A stretch of 43,331 bases of DNA from Streptomyces shenzhenensis (GCF_021462265.1 NZ_JAJONF010000062.1:1-43331); one strand, 5' to 3'; numbered from the stretch's first letter, positions 33,417 to 41,917 are shown. The notes: a model not told the origin generated them from the letters alone. Made by a program: numbers and translations.

Positions 33417-33730
33417 GCCTGGCGAATCGTCGCGGGAACACGGCCGCGGTCGTTGACCTCGTAACCGTTCTCCTTGGCCCACGCACGGATCTGCGCGGTG
33501 TCCTGGCTGCCGCCGGAAGCCACCCGAGCCTTTCCACGCCCACCGGAAGCACGGCCACCGGTACGGCGACCGCCCTTGACGTAGGGGTCGAGAAGGCCGC
33601 GCAGCTTGTCCGCATTGGCGGTCGTGAGATCGATCTCGTACGTCTTGCCGTCCAGCGCGAACGTCACGGTCTCGTCCGCCTCGCCGCCGTCGAGGTCGTC
33701 GACAAGAAGGACCTGAACCTTCTGTGCCAC
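33395..33730 (-). CDS. lsr2: Nucleoid-associated protein Lsr2
   Basis: 111 residues, an H-NS-like xenogeneic silencer that bridges AT-rich DNA. The N-terminal dimer domain starts AQKVQVLLVDDLDGGEADET. A Gly/Arg-rich linker (GGRRTGGRASGGRGK) follows. The C-terminal DNA-binding domain has the RGR minor-groove hook in NDRGRVPATIRQAYE. GTG 33730 follows AAAGGA by eight nt and gives the family's standard start. The promoter region at 33799-33821 has a 14-bp palindrome. Confidence 0.97.
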   Translation of the reverse strand: MAQKVQVLLVDDLDGGEADETVTFALDGKTYEIDLTTANADKLRGLLDPYVKGGRRTGGRASGGRGKARVASGGSQDTAQIRAWAKENGYEVNDRGRVPATIRQAYEDANA

Positions 33731-33798
33731 CGGATTTCCTTTCATCGATAACTTCAGGGGCCGGGGGTCTGCGGCGTCCGCCGTTTCGCCGCCCCCCT

Positions 33799-33821
33799 GT
33801 TATATGCAGTACTGCAGTACT
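33799..33821 (-). promoter_or_regulatory. lsr2 promoter with 14-bp palindrome
   Basis: TATAAC (33804-33799) is a good -10. Three nt upstream is the perfect palindrome AGTACTGCAGTACT (33821-33808), covering about -17 to -30, a position where a bound protein would block RNA polymerase. Confidence 0.6.
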
Positions 33822-34007
33822 CGGAAAGCAAACCGCTTTTGCGGGAAAAACACAAACCCCCGGGAGAGACCGAGGGGCCCGCCCACACCCGGAAACATGC
33901 GCGTTTCGGACATAGGGCACCCGGGCAGGCGGGTTGACCGGAATAGCGGGCCGATCTCCCGCCCATCTCTGCCCCGATGGCCCTTGTCCGCCGATCCCTC
34001 TCGACGA

Positions 34008-34541
34008 TCACAGATGCAGAAGCATCCGGCTGTTGCCCAAGGTGTTCGGTTTCACTCGTTCGAGTCCGAGGAACTCCGCGACACCCTCGTCATAGGAACG
34101 CAGCAGCTCCGCGTAGACATCGGTGTCGACAGGTGTCTCACCGATCTCCACGAAGCCGTGCTTCCCGAAGAACTCGACTTCGAAGGTCAGACAGAAAACA
34201 CGGCGAACACCAAGCCAGCGTGCGGTCTCCAGCAACTTCTCCAGCAACTGATGACCGACACCGGCGCCCTTGAGGCTGCGGTTCACCGCGAGAGTGCGTA
34301 CTTCCGCGAGGTCTTCCCACATCACGTGCAGTGCGCCACAGCCGACCACCTCTGCGTTGTCGTCGCGTTCGGCAACCCAGAACTCCTGGATGTCCTCGTA
34401 AAGCGTCACCGTGGCTTTGTCGAGCAGGATGCGGTCGCGAACGTACACGTCGAGGAGGCGGCGCACAGCCGGGACATCGCTGGTCCGGGCCCGCCGGACG
34501 GTGATGGCTTTTGCGGTGACTTCGGGGTGCGTCGCTGACAT
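34008..34541 (-). CDS. GNAT acetyltransferase, ArgA-like N-acetylglutamate synthase
   Basis: 177 residues. The acetyl-CoA site is seen in LAVNRSLKGAGVGHQLLEKL, preceded by WVAERDDNAEVVGCGALHV and followed by FFGKHGFVEIGETPVD. Sequence and length resemble the short actinobacterial ArgA (as in M. tuberculosis) that acetylates glutamate for arginine synthesis. Specificity is inferred. ATG 34541 is 9 nt from the stop of the BlaI-type gene upstream, so both may share a transcript. Confidence 0.88.
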   Translation of the reverse strand: MSATHPEVTAKAITVRRARTSDVPAVRRLLDVYVRDRILLDKATVTLYEDIQEFWVAERDDNAEVVGCGALHVMWEDLAEVRTLAVNRSLKGAGVGHQLLEKLLETARWLGVRRVFCLTFEVEFFGKHGFVEIGETPVDTDVYAELLRSYDEGVAEFLGLERVKPNTLGNSRMLLHL

Positions 34542-34550
34542 GAGCGGACG

Positions 34551-34985
34551 CTATCGTCCGTCGGCGTCCGCCACGGAGCCGGGGTTCTCCTCTTGCGGAG
34601 CTTCCCGGTCTTCCCTCTGCCTATCCGGACCCTGCACGATGCGCACGGCGTCCCGCAGGGCCTGTCGCTGTTCGTCACTCATCATCCCGAAGAAGGCGAC
34701 GAGTGCGGCGGCCGGGTTGTCACTCTGCGACCACGCGTCGTTCATCAGGGCGGCGGCGTAGGCGGCCCGGGTGGAGACGGCCTCATATCGATAGGCACGG
34801 CCTTCGGCCTCCCGCCGGACCCAGCCCTTCTGATGGAGATTGTCCAAAACGGTCATCACCGTGGTGTACGCGATGGACCGTTCCCGCTGAAGGTCTTCCA
34901 GGACTTCTCGAACGGTCACCGGGCGGTTCCACTTCCACACCCGCGTCATGACCGCGTCTTCGAGTTCTCCCAATGGGCGAGGCAC
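34551..34985 (-). CDS. BlaI/MecI/CopY-family transcriptional repressor
   Basis: 144 residues. The winged helix (LGELEDAVMTRVWKWNRPVT, then VREVLEDLQRERSIAYTTVM and TVLDNLHQKGWVRREAEGRA) covers 5-65. A C-terminal dimer region follows, then an acidic tail. GTG 34985 follows TATTGT (34999-34994) by eight nt, suggesting a leaderless message. A perfect 15-bp dyad at 35009-35023 overlaps the -35 area. No BlaR-type sensor protease or beta-lactamase is nearby, so the signal is unclear. Confidence 0.9.
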   Translation of the reverse strand: MPRPLGELEDAVMTRVWKWNRPVTVREVLEDLQRERSIAYTTVMTVLDNLHQKGWVRREAEGRAYRYEAVSTRAAYAAALMNDAWSQSDNPAAALVAFFGMMSDEQRQALRDAVRIVQGPDRQREDREAPQEENPGSVADADGR

Positions 34986-35008
34986 AACTCAGAACAATAG
35001 TGGGAGAT

Positions 35009-35023
35009 CACGCCTATGGCGTG
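35009..35023 (-). promoter_or_regulatory. Candidate operator of the BlaI-type gene
   Basis: CACGCC, 3 nt, GGCGTG is a perfect inverted repeat at about -24 to -38 from the expected start of transcription. It differs from the TACA/TGTA operators of classical BlaI. Confidence 0.5.
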
Positions 35024-35135
35024 CCGAACGTGCACATTGACCGGTAAACGTGGACAAAAAGGGCGTACAGCTCGGCGGGCGCAGGCGTGCGAGGGATGCC
35101 CGGCGAGTCGTACGCCGGGCAGGGCGCGGCGGGAC

Positions 35136-35321
35136 TCAGACGCCGTCGGACTCGGGGACGGCGGCCCGGCGGGCGCTCGCCGCGCGCTCCAGGGCGGCGT
35201 CGACGGCGGCGTCCTCCTTGGCCTTGGCGGCGCCGCCCTGGGTCTTCACGATCACCCGGACCAGACCGATGAAGAAGACGGCCATGACGACCGGGGGCAG
35301 GAGCGCGGAGACGTAGTCCAT
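35136..35321 (-). CDS. Small single-pass membrane protein, unknown function
   Basis: 61 residues: MDYVSALLPPVVMAVFFIGL leads one membrane helix, followed by VRVIVK and a charged, Ala-rich tail (KEDAAVDAALERAASARR). ATG 35321 follows TACTCT by six nt and has no Shine-Dalgarno, so it is probably leaderless. It looks conserved in streptomycetes. Confidence 0.78.
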   Translation of the reverse strand: MDYVSALLPPVVMAVFFIGLVRVIVKTQGGAAKAKEDAAVDAALERAASARRAAVPESDGV

Positions 35322-35432
35322 GGGTCCAGAGTAGCCAGGGAGTACCGGGCGAAAGGGGCGGGGTGGGCGAACCACTCCCCCGTTCCCCCGCCGAGTGCCG
35401 TTTTCTCGGCCTTCTCGGCTTTCCCGGCTTTC

Positions 35433-36080
35433 TCAGCCAGCGGCGAGTTGCTCCGGGGACCCGGTCGACGGCGAGCCGGGGCGGCGGCGGGGGAAGACCT
35501 CGCCCGGCGTGGGAATGGGCCGCTTCGGCGGGGCGGGCTCGGGAGCCGCGGGTCGCGGGTCGGGCCGTTCGGCGGGCTTCTCCTTGGGCTTCTTCTCCGG
35601 CTCCTTGGCCACACCGCCCGGCAGGGCCGTCAGCCGGGCCCTGGAGACCGGAACAGCGGGCGCGGGTACCGGCAGGTCCCCCTGGGCGAGCCGGGCCCGC
35701 ACATCGCGCTCGGCGAGATCCTGGCAGCGGCCGAGCAGAGCGGCGGCGCCGGTGTTCCCCCGTAGCGCCCGCAGCGCGGCCAGGTCGTCCGGGGTGGGCC
35801 GGTGCCCGGCACCCAGCGCCTCCTCCAGAAGCGCGAGGTAACCGGCGACGGCCCCCGGCAGCGCGGCGCGGTACCGGGCCAGGTCGGCCACCAGGAAGGC
35901 GCGCAGCCGGGCCCCCTCGCACAACGCCTCGTCAAGTGACTCGGCGAGCCGATGACAGTCCTTGACGTCCTCGGCGGAGACGGGACCGGGATGAAGGGCG
36001 AGGGCGAGAGCACGGCGGAGCACACGCAGCTCCTCCGCACCGAACGCCATGCCGCCGCGGGATCCGTATGGCGTGGGCAT
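35433..36080 (-). CDS. Conserved helical protein with Pro/Lys-rich tail, unknown function
   Basis: 215 residues. The N-terminal 130 residues are predicted helical (SAEDVKDCHRLAESLDEALC, then RLRAFLVADLARYRAALPG and VAGYLALLEEAL). The last 70 residues are rich in Pro, Lys and Glu (EPEKKPKEKPAERPDPRP) and look disordered. ATG 36080 follows TATCTT by six nt, suggesting a leaderless message; ATG 36050 is the alternative. No signal peptide or known domain was recognised. Confidence 0.72.
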   Translation of the reverse strand: MPTPYGSRGGMAFGAEELRVLRRALALALHPGPVSAEDVKDCHRLAESLDEALCEGARLRAFLVADLARYRAALPGAVAGYLALLEEALGAGHRPTPDDLAALRALRGNTGAAALLGRCQDLAERDVRARLAQGDLPVPAPAVPVSRARLTALPGGVAKEPEKKPKEKPAERPDPRPAAPEPAPPKRPIPTPGEVFPRRRPGSPSTGSPEQLAAG

Positions 36081-36194
36081 GTACCGAAGATACGCGTAAA
36101 TCAGACAAACCAGACACAACAACCCGGTGTGCCGCAAGAGGGCCACCCACCTGGCCGCCGCAGCTTGGGGAAGAAGACCGTCCTGGCCCCCCAC

Positions 36195-36350
36195 CAGCCC
36201 GTCCGGCACCTGAGAACGAGACCGACTCGCCCCCAGCCCGTCCGGCGTCCGAGGACGAAGACCGGCCCGCACCCCCGTTATCAGCCCGTCCGGCGTTTGA
36301 GGACGAGGCCGTTCAGGCCGATGCGGGGGTCCGGGGGCGGCAGCCCCCGG
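36195..36350. repeat. Three copies of the AGCCCGTCCGGCG dispersed repeat plus hairpin
   Basis: Copies of CAGCCCGTCCGGC followed by a GAGGACGAG-type tail start at 36195, 36234 and 36282; the third is closest to the form common between Streptomyces genes. An 8-bp hairpin CCGGGGGC/GCCCCCGG (36331-36350) follows. The whole gap 36081-36441 between coaX and the next gene shows no coding sequence. Confidence 0.75.
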
Positions 36351-36441
36351 AGCGGGCGGTCGAAGGGGGCCCACTCCCTGGAGGACGGGACGGGCAGGGG
36401 CGGCGGGGGCGAAGACCCCACGGCCCGCCCCCACCGGCCGC

Positions 36442-37239
36442 TCACATACGCGACACGTTCCGCTCGTACACCAACCGCAGCCCCACCAGCGTCAGCCACG
36501 GCTCATGCTCGTCGATCACCGACGACTCCCCCAGCACCATCGGCGCCAACCCCCCCGTCGCGATCACCGTCACATCGTCCGGATCATCCGCCAGCTCCCG
36601 CGCCATCCGCCCGACCACCCCGTCGACCTGCCCGGCGAACCCGTACACGATGCCCGCCTGCATGGCCTCCACCGTGTTCTTCCCGATCACACTCCGCGGC
36701 CGCGCCACCTCGATCTTCCGCAACTGCGCGCCCTTGACCCCCAGCGCCTCCACCGAGATCTCGATGCCGGGCGCGATCACACCGCCCACGTACTCCCCGC
36801 GCGCTGACACCGCGTCGAAGGTGGTCGCCGTACCGAAGTCGACGACGATCGCCGGCCCACCGAACAGCTCGACCGCGGCGACCGCGTTGATGATCCGGTC
36901 GGCGCCGACCTCCTTGGGGTTGTCGGTGAGGATCGGCACCCCGGTCTTCACCCCGGGCTCCACCAGCACCGCCGGCACATCGCCGTAGTACCGCCGGGTG
37001 ACCTCACGCAGTTCGTGCAGCACGCTCGGCACGGTCGCGCAGATCGCGATCCCGTCGATGCCGTCGCCGAGCTCGTCGCCGAGCAGCGGGTGCATGCCCA
37101 TCAGGCCCTGGAGGAGCACCGCCAGCTCGTCCGCGGTACGGCGCGCGTCCGTGGAGATGCGCCAGTGCTCGACGATGTCCTCGCCGTCGAAGAGCCCAAG
37201 GACGGTGTGCGTGTTGCCGACGTCGATCGTGAGGAGCAT
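36442..37239 (-). CDS. coaX: Type III pantothenate kinase
   Basis: 265 residues; it phosphorylates pantothenate in the first step of CoA synthesis. ASKHA-fold motifs are MLLTIDVGNTHTVLGLFDG at the start, GADRIINAVAA, VVDFGTATTFD and IAPGIEISVEAL. Its ATG is only four nt after the nadC stop, and it ends the panC-nadB-nadC-coaX operon. Pantothenate made by PanC upstream is its substrate. Confidence 0.96.
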   Translation of the reverse strand: MLLTIDVGNTHTVLGLFDGEDIVEHWRISTDARRTADELAVLLQGLMGMHPLLGDELGDGIDGIAICATVPSVLHELREVTRRYYGDVPAVLVEPGVKTGVPILTDNPKEVGADRIINAVAAVELFGGPAIVVDFGTATTFDAVSARGEYVGGVIAPGIEISVEALGVKGAQLRKIEVARPRSVIGKNTVEAMQAGIVYGFAGQVDGVVGRMARELADDPDDVTVIATGGLAPMVLGESSVIDEHEPWLTLVGLRLVYERNVSRM

Positions 37240-37243
37240 GGGG

Positions 37244-38230
37244 TCACTCCGCCTCGCGCAGGTCCAGGCCGATGTCCAGGATCGGCGAGGAGTGGGTGAG
37301 GGCGCCGACGGCCAGGAAGTCCACGCCGGTTTCGGCGTACGCCCGCGCGTTGTCCAGCGTGAGCCGCCCGGACGCCTCGAGGAGCGCGCGCCCGCCGACG
37401 ATCGCGACGGCCTCCTCGCACTCCCCCGGCGTGAAGTTGTCTAGCAGGATCAGGTCGGCGCCCGCGTCGACGGCCTCGCGCAGCTGGTGCAGGGTGTCGA
37501 CCTCGACCTCGATCGCCAGCTCCGGGAAGGCCTCGCGGACGGCCTTGAAGGCCTGGGCGACGCCGCCGGCGGCGACCACGTGGTTGTCCTTGACCAGCGC
37601 CGCGTCCGAGAGCGACAGGCGGTGGTTGACGCCACCGCCCGAGCGCACCGCGAACTTCTCCAGCGACCTGAGCCCCGGAGTGGTCTTGCGGGTGTCACGC
37701 ACGCGTGTCCGCGTGCCCTCCAGGACGTCCGCCCACGCGCGCGTGGCGGTCGCGATGCCGGAGAGGCGGTTCAGGATGTTCAGCGCGCTGCGCTCCGCGG
37801 TGAGCAGGTCACGGGTGCGGGTGGTGATCGAGAGGAGCTTCTGCCCGGCCTCCACCCGGTCGCCGTCCTCGACGTGCCGCTCGACCTCGAACTCGTCGGT
37901 GCAGACCACGGAGACCACGGCCTCGGCGACCCGCAGGCCCGCGACCACTCCGGCCTCGCGCGCGACGAAGTCGCCGGTCGCGACGGCCTCCTCGGGGATC
38001 GTCGCGACGGTCGTCACGTCCACGCCGCCCGCCAGGTCCTCCTGGATGGCCACGTTGGCGATGTCCTCGACCTCGATGGGGTCGAGTCCGGCGGCGGCCA
38101 GCAGCTCGGCGAGCGCGGGGTCGAGCCCGCACTCCAGGTACTCCTCGTCGCCCTCGGCGCCACAGGCACAGCCGTCGCCGCAGCCACCGCCGTCGGCAAG
38201 GGGAAGGTCGTTGGTGCTCACGTCTGTCAC
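37244..38230 (-). CDS. nadC: Nicotinate-nucleotide pyrophosphorylase (quinolinate phosphoribosyltransferase)
   Basis: 328 residues; it turns quinolinate and PRPP into nicotinate mononucleotide. Active-site motifs are RKTTPGLRSLEKFAVRSGG, HRLSLSDAALVKDNHV, EVEVDTL and LLDNFTPG. The first 40 residues form an extra Cys-rich head (GGGCGDGCACGAEGDEEYLE, then C) absent from the minimal enzyme. GTG 38230 overlaps the nadB stop by 4 nt (GTGA) and is preferred; GTG 38221 would drop three residues. Confidence 0.95.
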   Translation of the reverse strand: MTDVSTNDLPLADGGGCGDGCACGAEGDEEYLECGLDPALAELLAAAGLDPIEVEDIANVAIQEDLAGGVDVTTVATIPEEAVATGDFVAREAGVVAGLRVAEAVVSVVCTDEFEVERHVEDGDRVEAGQKLLSITTRTRDLLTAERSALNILNRLSGIATATRAWADVLEGTRTRVRDTRKTTPGLRSLEKFAVRSGGGVNHRLSLSDAALVKDNHVVAAGGVAQAFKAVREAFPELAIEVEVDTLHQLREAVDAGADLILLDNFTPGECEEAVAIVGGRALLEASGRLTLDNARAYAETGVDFLAVGALTHSSPILDIGLDLREAE

Positions 38231-39972
38231 TGCTCCTGGTGTGGCTGGTGCGGCCGGGTAGGGGGGAAGTCTGCGGTGTCGGTGGTGCGCACGGCCAGTG
38301 AACGGTCCGGATTCAGCCGTACGACGATGTGGCGGCCCCATGCGGCGTCGTCACGGTCGGCGTGGTCCTCGCGCCAGTGGCAGCCGCGGGTCTCCTCGCG
38401 GCGGCGGGCCGCCTCGACGAGCACGCGCGCGACGCACAGGAGGTTGGTGGCCTCCCAGGTGTCGACTCCGGGCTCGGCGGTCTTGCCGTTCTCGGCCAGG
38501 GTGTCACGGGCGTCCGTGTGCAGCCGCTGCAGTTGTTCGGCGGCCCTGGCCAGGGACTCCTCGGAGCGCAGCACACCGGCGCCCTCGGTCATTGTCCGCT
38601 GGATGGCGAAGCGGGTCTCGGGGGCGAGCAGCGGGTGCGCGGGCTTCTCGGGGTGCGGGACCGGTGCGGGCACGCGCGCGTGCAGGCCGTGCTCCGCGCG
38701 GACCGCCGTGATGTCGGCGGCGATCCGCTCGGCGTAGACCAGGCCTTCGAGGAGGGAGTTGGAGGCCAGCCGGTTCGCGCCGTGCACGCCGGTGCAGGCG
38801 ACCTCGCCGCACGCGTACAGCCCGGGGACGGTGGTGCGCCCCCGCGCGTCGGTGCGGACGCCACCGGAGGCGTAGTGGGCGGCCGGGGCGATCGGGATGG
38901 GCTCGGTGACCGGGTCTATGCCGTTGGCCCGGCAGGCGGCCAGGATGGTCGGGAAGCGGTGTTCCCACATGTCGGCGCCGAAGTGCCGGGCGTCGAGGTA
39001 CATGTGCTCGGCACCCTGTTCCAGCATCCGGCGCAGGATGCCCTTGGCGACGATGTCGCGGGGCGCCAGCTCGGCCAGTTCGTGCTGGCCGATCATGAAG
39101 CGCGTGCCGTCCGCGTCGACCAGGTGGGCGCCCTCGCCGCGCACCGCCTCGGAGACCAGCGGCTGCTGGCCCTCCGCGTCCGGGCCGAGGAAGAGCACGG
39201 TCGGGTGGAACTGCACGAATTCCAGATCGCTGACCTCCGCGCCCGCGCGCAGTGCCAGCGCGACGCCGTCGCCGGTCGACACCGACGGGTTGGTGGTCGC
39301 GGAGAACACCTGGCCCATGCCGCCGGTGGCGAGGACGACCGCGGGGGCGTGCACGGCTCCCACGCCGTCGTGCTGGCCCTCGCCCATCACGTGCAGGGTG
39401 ACCCCGGCCGTACGGCCCTCGGCGTCGGTCAGCAGGTCCAGGACGAGCGCGTTCTCGATGGCGCGCAGCCCACGCGCGCGTACCGCTTCCACGAGGGCCC
39501 GGGAGACCTCGGCGCCGGTGGCGTCGCCGCCCGCGTGCGCGATCCGGCGCCGGTGGTGGCCGCCCTCGCGGGTGAGGTCGAGGCCGCCTTCGGAGGACTC
39601 GTCGAAGATGGCGCCGGTGTCGATGAGCCGCCGTACCGCGCCGGGGCCTTCGGTGACGAGGATCCGCACCGCCTCCTCGTCGCAGAGGCCGGCGCCGGCC
39701 ACCAGGGTGTCCGCGAGGTGCTGTTCGGGGGTGTCGCCCTCGCCGAGGGCCGCGGCGATGCCGCCCTGCGCCCAGCGTGTGGAGCCGTCGTCCAGGCGGG
39801 CCTTGGTGACGACGACGGTGGTGAGCCCGGCGGCCTGGCAGCGCAGTGCCGCGGTCAGGCCGGCCACCCCGGACCCGACGACGACCACGTCGGCCGAGAT
39901 GCTCCACCCCGGGGCGGGCGCGTGCAGTCGTATGCCTGTGCTGGCGCCAGTGCTGGTGCCTGTGCTGGTCAC
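38227..39972 (-). CDS. nadB: L-aspartate oxidase
   Basis: 581 residues; an FAD enzyme that oxidises aspartate to iminoaspartate for NAD synthesis. FAD-binding VVVGSGVAGLTAAL lies near residue 30. The substrate region includes REGGHHRRRIAHAGG, and the flavin-end motif is ASNSLLEGLVYAERIA. The first 20 residues are a Ser/Thr/Gly repeat (TSTGTSTGASTG). GTG 39972 overlaps the panC stop by 4 nt. NadA (quinolinate synthase), the usual partner, is not in the window. Confidence 0.95.
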   Translation of the reverse strand: MTSTGTSTGASTGIRLHAPAPGWSISADVVVVGSGVAGLTAALRCQAAGLTTVVVTKARLDDGSTRWAQGGIAAALGEGDTPEQHLADTLVAGAGLCDEEAVRILVTEGPGAVRRLIDTGAIFDESSEGGLDLTREGGHHRRRIAHAGGDATGAEVSRALVEAVRARGLRAIENALVLDLLTDAEGRTAGVTLHVMGEGQHDGVGAVHAPAVVLATGGMGQVFSATTNPSVSTGDGVALALRAGAEVSDLEFVQFHPTVLFLGPDAEGQQPLVSEAVRGEGAHLVDADGTRFMIGQHELAELAPRDIVAKGILRRMLEQGAEHMYLDARHFGADMWEHRFPTILAACRANGIDPVTEPIPIAPAAHYASGGVRTDARGRTTVPGLYACGEVACTGVHGANRLASNSLLEGLVYAERIAADITAVRAEHGLHARVPAPVPHPEKPAHPLLAPETRFAIQRTMTEGAGVLRSEESLARAAEQLQRLHTDARDTLAENGKTAEPGVDTWEATNLLCVARVLVEAARRREETRGCHWREDHADRDDAAWGRHIVVRLNPDRSLAVRTTDTADFPPTRPHQPHQEQ

Positions 39973-40970
39973 AAGGCGGCTCCGAGGGGTCCGAAGGTGA
40001 GAGGGAGGTTGTCGATCAGCCGGGTCGTCCCGACCCGGGCGGCGACGGCGAGGACGGCCTCTCCGGTGAAGTCGTCGTCGATCTCGGTGAAGTCGGAGGG
40101 GTCGACCAGGGCCAGGTAGTCCAGGTCGAGCGGCGGGTCGTAGTGGGCGGCCTCGTCCAGGACCTGGCGGGCGGCCGCGCGGACCGCGGCGGCGGCGTTC
40201 GGCACGGCCTTGGCTACGGCGTGGGCGTCGGCGGCCGCGCGGGACTCGCCTATGGCGCTGAGCGCCTCGGCGCGCGCCCGCGAGGACGGCACCTCGAGCG
40301 CCCGCGCGCGCAGCGCCTCCTGGGCCGCGTGGCGGTCGCGGCCGGCGAACAGCGCGCGGGACAGCGCGAGCGCGGTGCGCCGCTCGTCGGCGGACAGGTA
40401 GCGGTTGCGGCTGGACAGCGCGAGCCCGTCGGCCTCGCGCACGGTCGGCACCCCGACGATCTCGATGCCGAAGTTCAGGTCGCGGGCCATGCGCCGGATC
40501 ACGGCCAGCTGCTGGGCGTCCTTCTGCCCGAACAGGGCCACGTCGGGGCGGGTGAGGTGCAGCAGCTTGGCGACGACGGTGAGGACGCCGTCGAAGTGCC
40601 CGGGGCGGGAGGCGCCCTCCAGGAGCGTGCCCATCGGTCCCGCGGTGACCCGCACCTGGGGCCGGCCGCCCGGGTAGACCTCGTCGACCGAGGGGGCGAA
40701 GACGGCGTCGGCGCCCGCCTGTTCGGCGATCTTGAGGTCGGCGTCCAGGGTGCGCGGGTAGCGGTCCAGGTCCTCGCCGGCACCGAACTGGAGCGGGTTG
40801 ACGAAGACCGTGACGACGACCTCGCCGTCCGGTCCCGCGATCTCGCGCGCGGTGCGGATCAGGGTGGCGTGGCCCTCGTGCAGGGCACCCATGGTCATCA
40901 CGACGGCGCGGCGGCCGTGCCGTACGCGCGCGTGCAGTGCCTCGGCGGTGCGCAGCAGGGCGGTGCTCAT
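39969..40970 (-). CDS. panC: Pantothenate synthetase (pantoate-beta-alanine ligase)
   Basis: 333 residues; it joins pantoate and beta-alanine with ATP. Motifs are TMGALHEGHATLIRTAR (HxGH), FVNPLQFGAGEDLDRYPRT, GHFDGVLTVVAKL, FGQKDAQQLAVIRRM and LSSRNRYLS (KMSKS position). It is about 30-50 residues longer than the minimal enzyme. ATG 40970 overlaps the stop of the DUF2520 gene by 4 nt. Confidence 0.96.
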   Translation of the reverse strand: MSTALLRTAEALHARVRHGRRAVVMTMGALHEGHATLIRTAREIAGPDGEVVVTVFVNPLQFGAGEDLDRYPRTLDADLKIAEQAGADAVFAPSVDEVYPGGRPQVRVTAGPMGTLLEGASRPGHFDGVLTVVAKLLHLTRPDVALFGQKDAQQLAVIRRMARDLNFGIEIVGVPTVREADGLALSSRNRYLSADERRTALALSRALFAGRDRHAAQEALRARALEVPSSRARAEALSAIGESRAAADAHAVAKAVPNAAAAVRAAARQVLDEAAHYDPPLDLDYLALVDPSDFTEIDDDFTGEAVLAVAARVGTTRLIDNLPLTFGPLGAAL

Positions 40971-41917
40971 CGGGTCCCCTCGGTGCCGTTGGTGCCGGGC
41001 TTTCCGGTGCCGTCGCCGCCATCGGCGAGGGCGACGAGGAGGTCCTCGGCGAGTTCCGGCTTCAGCAGGCCGTGCGCGAGCGCCCGGTCGGCCGTCGCGC
41101 GGGCCATCGCCAGGTAGCCGTCGACGGCCTGCGGTGCGTGCCTGCGCAGCTCCGTGACGTGCGCGGCGACGGTGCCCGCGTCGCCGCGCGCGACCGGCCC
41201 GGTCAGCGCCGCGTCGCCGGAGCGCAGGGCGTTGTCCAGGGCGGCGCCGAGCAGCGGGCCGAGCATCCGGTCGGGGGCCTCGACGCCGGCGGCGCGCAGC
41301 AGCTCCATGGACTGGGCGACGAGGGTGACCAGGTGGTTGGCGCCGAGTGCGAGGGCCGCGTGGTAGAGCGGGCGGTTCTCCTCGGAGATCCACTCCGGTT
41401 CGCCGCCCATCTCGATGACCAGGGCCTCGGCGGCCAGCCGCAGCTCCTCGGGCGCGGTCACCCCGAACGAGCAGCCCGCCAGCCGCTGCACGTCCACCGG
41501 GGTCCCGGTGAAGGTCATCGCCGGGTGCAGGGCCAGCGGCAGCGCGCCCGCGCGCAGGGCCGGGTCCAGGACCTTCGCGCCGTATCGCCCGGAGGTGTGC
41601 ACGAGCAGCTGGCCGGGCCGTACGGCACCGGTCTCGGCGAGGCCCGCGACCAGGCCGGGCAGGGCGTCGTCGGGGACGGTCAGCAGGACCAGGTCGGCGC
41701 GCTGGAGGACCTCGGCGGGCGGGAGCAGCGGGACCTCGGGCAGCATCTCCTGGGCGCGCCGCCGGGAGGCGTCGGAGACCCCCGAGACGGCCACCGGACG
41801 GTGCCCGGCGAGCTGCAGGGACGCGGCCAGCGCGGGACCCACCCGGCCGGCGCCGACGACACCGACGGTGAGCCGCGCGGGGCGGTCACTGGGGTCTGGC
41901 TGTTGGACTGTACTCAC
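40967..41917 (-). CDS. Rossmann-fold dehydrogenase with DUF2520 domain, first gene of the CoA/NAD operon
   Basis: 316 residues. The NADP-type Rossmann motif VGVVGAGRVGPALAASLQ opens the protein, then DLVLLTVPDDAL, LHPAMTFTG and the helical C-terminal DUF2520 part (YHAALALGANHLVTLVAQSM). The fold resembles ketopantoate reductase and 6-phosphogluconate dehydrogenase-like enzymes. Overlap with panC suggests a role in pantoate supply, but that is inference. GTG 41917 is used, with GGGAAGG about 12 nt upstream. Confidence 0.88.
   Translation of the reverse strand: MSTVQQPDPSDRPARLTVGVVGAGRVGPALAASLQLAGHRPVAVSGVSDASRRRAQEMLPEVPLLPPAEVLQRADLVLLTVPDDALPGLVAGLAETGAVRPGQLLVHTSGRYGAKVLDPALRAGALPLALHPAMTFTGTPVDVQRLAGCSFGVTAPEELRLAAEALVIEMGGEPEWISEENRPLYHAALALGANHLVTLVAQSMELLRAAGVEAPDRMLGPLLGAALDNALRSGDAALTGPVARGDAGTVAAHVTELRRHAPQAVDGYLAMARATADRALAHGLLKPELAEDLLVALADGGDGTGKPGTNGTEGTR

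Noticed and set aside
38227..41022. 931-codon minus-strand frame that would fuse nadB to upstream sequence
   Set aside because: The part before 39972 is out of frame with panC and is Arg/Pro/Gly-rich noise; nadB has a coupled GTG at 39972.
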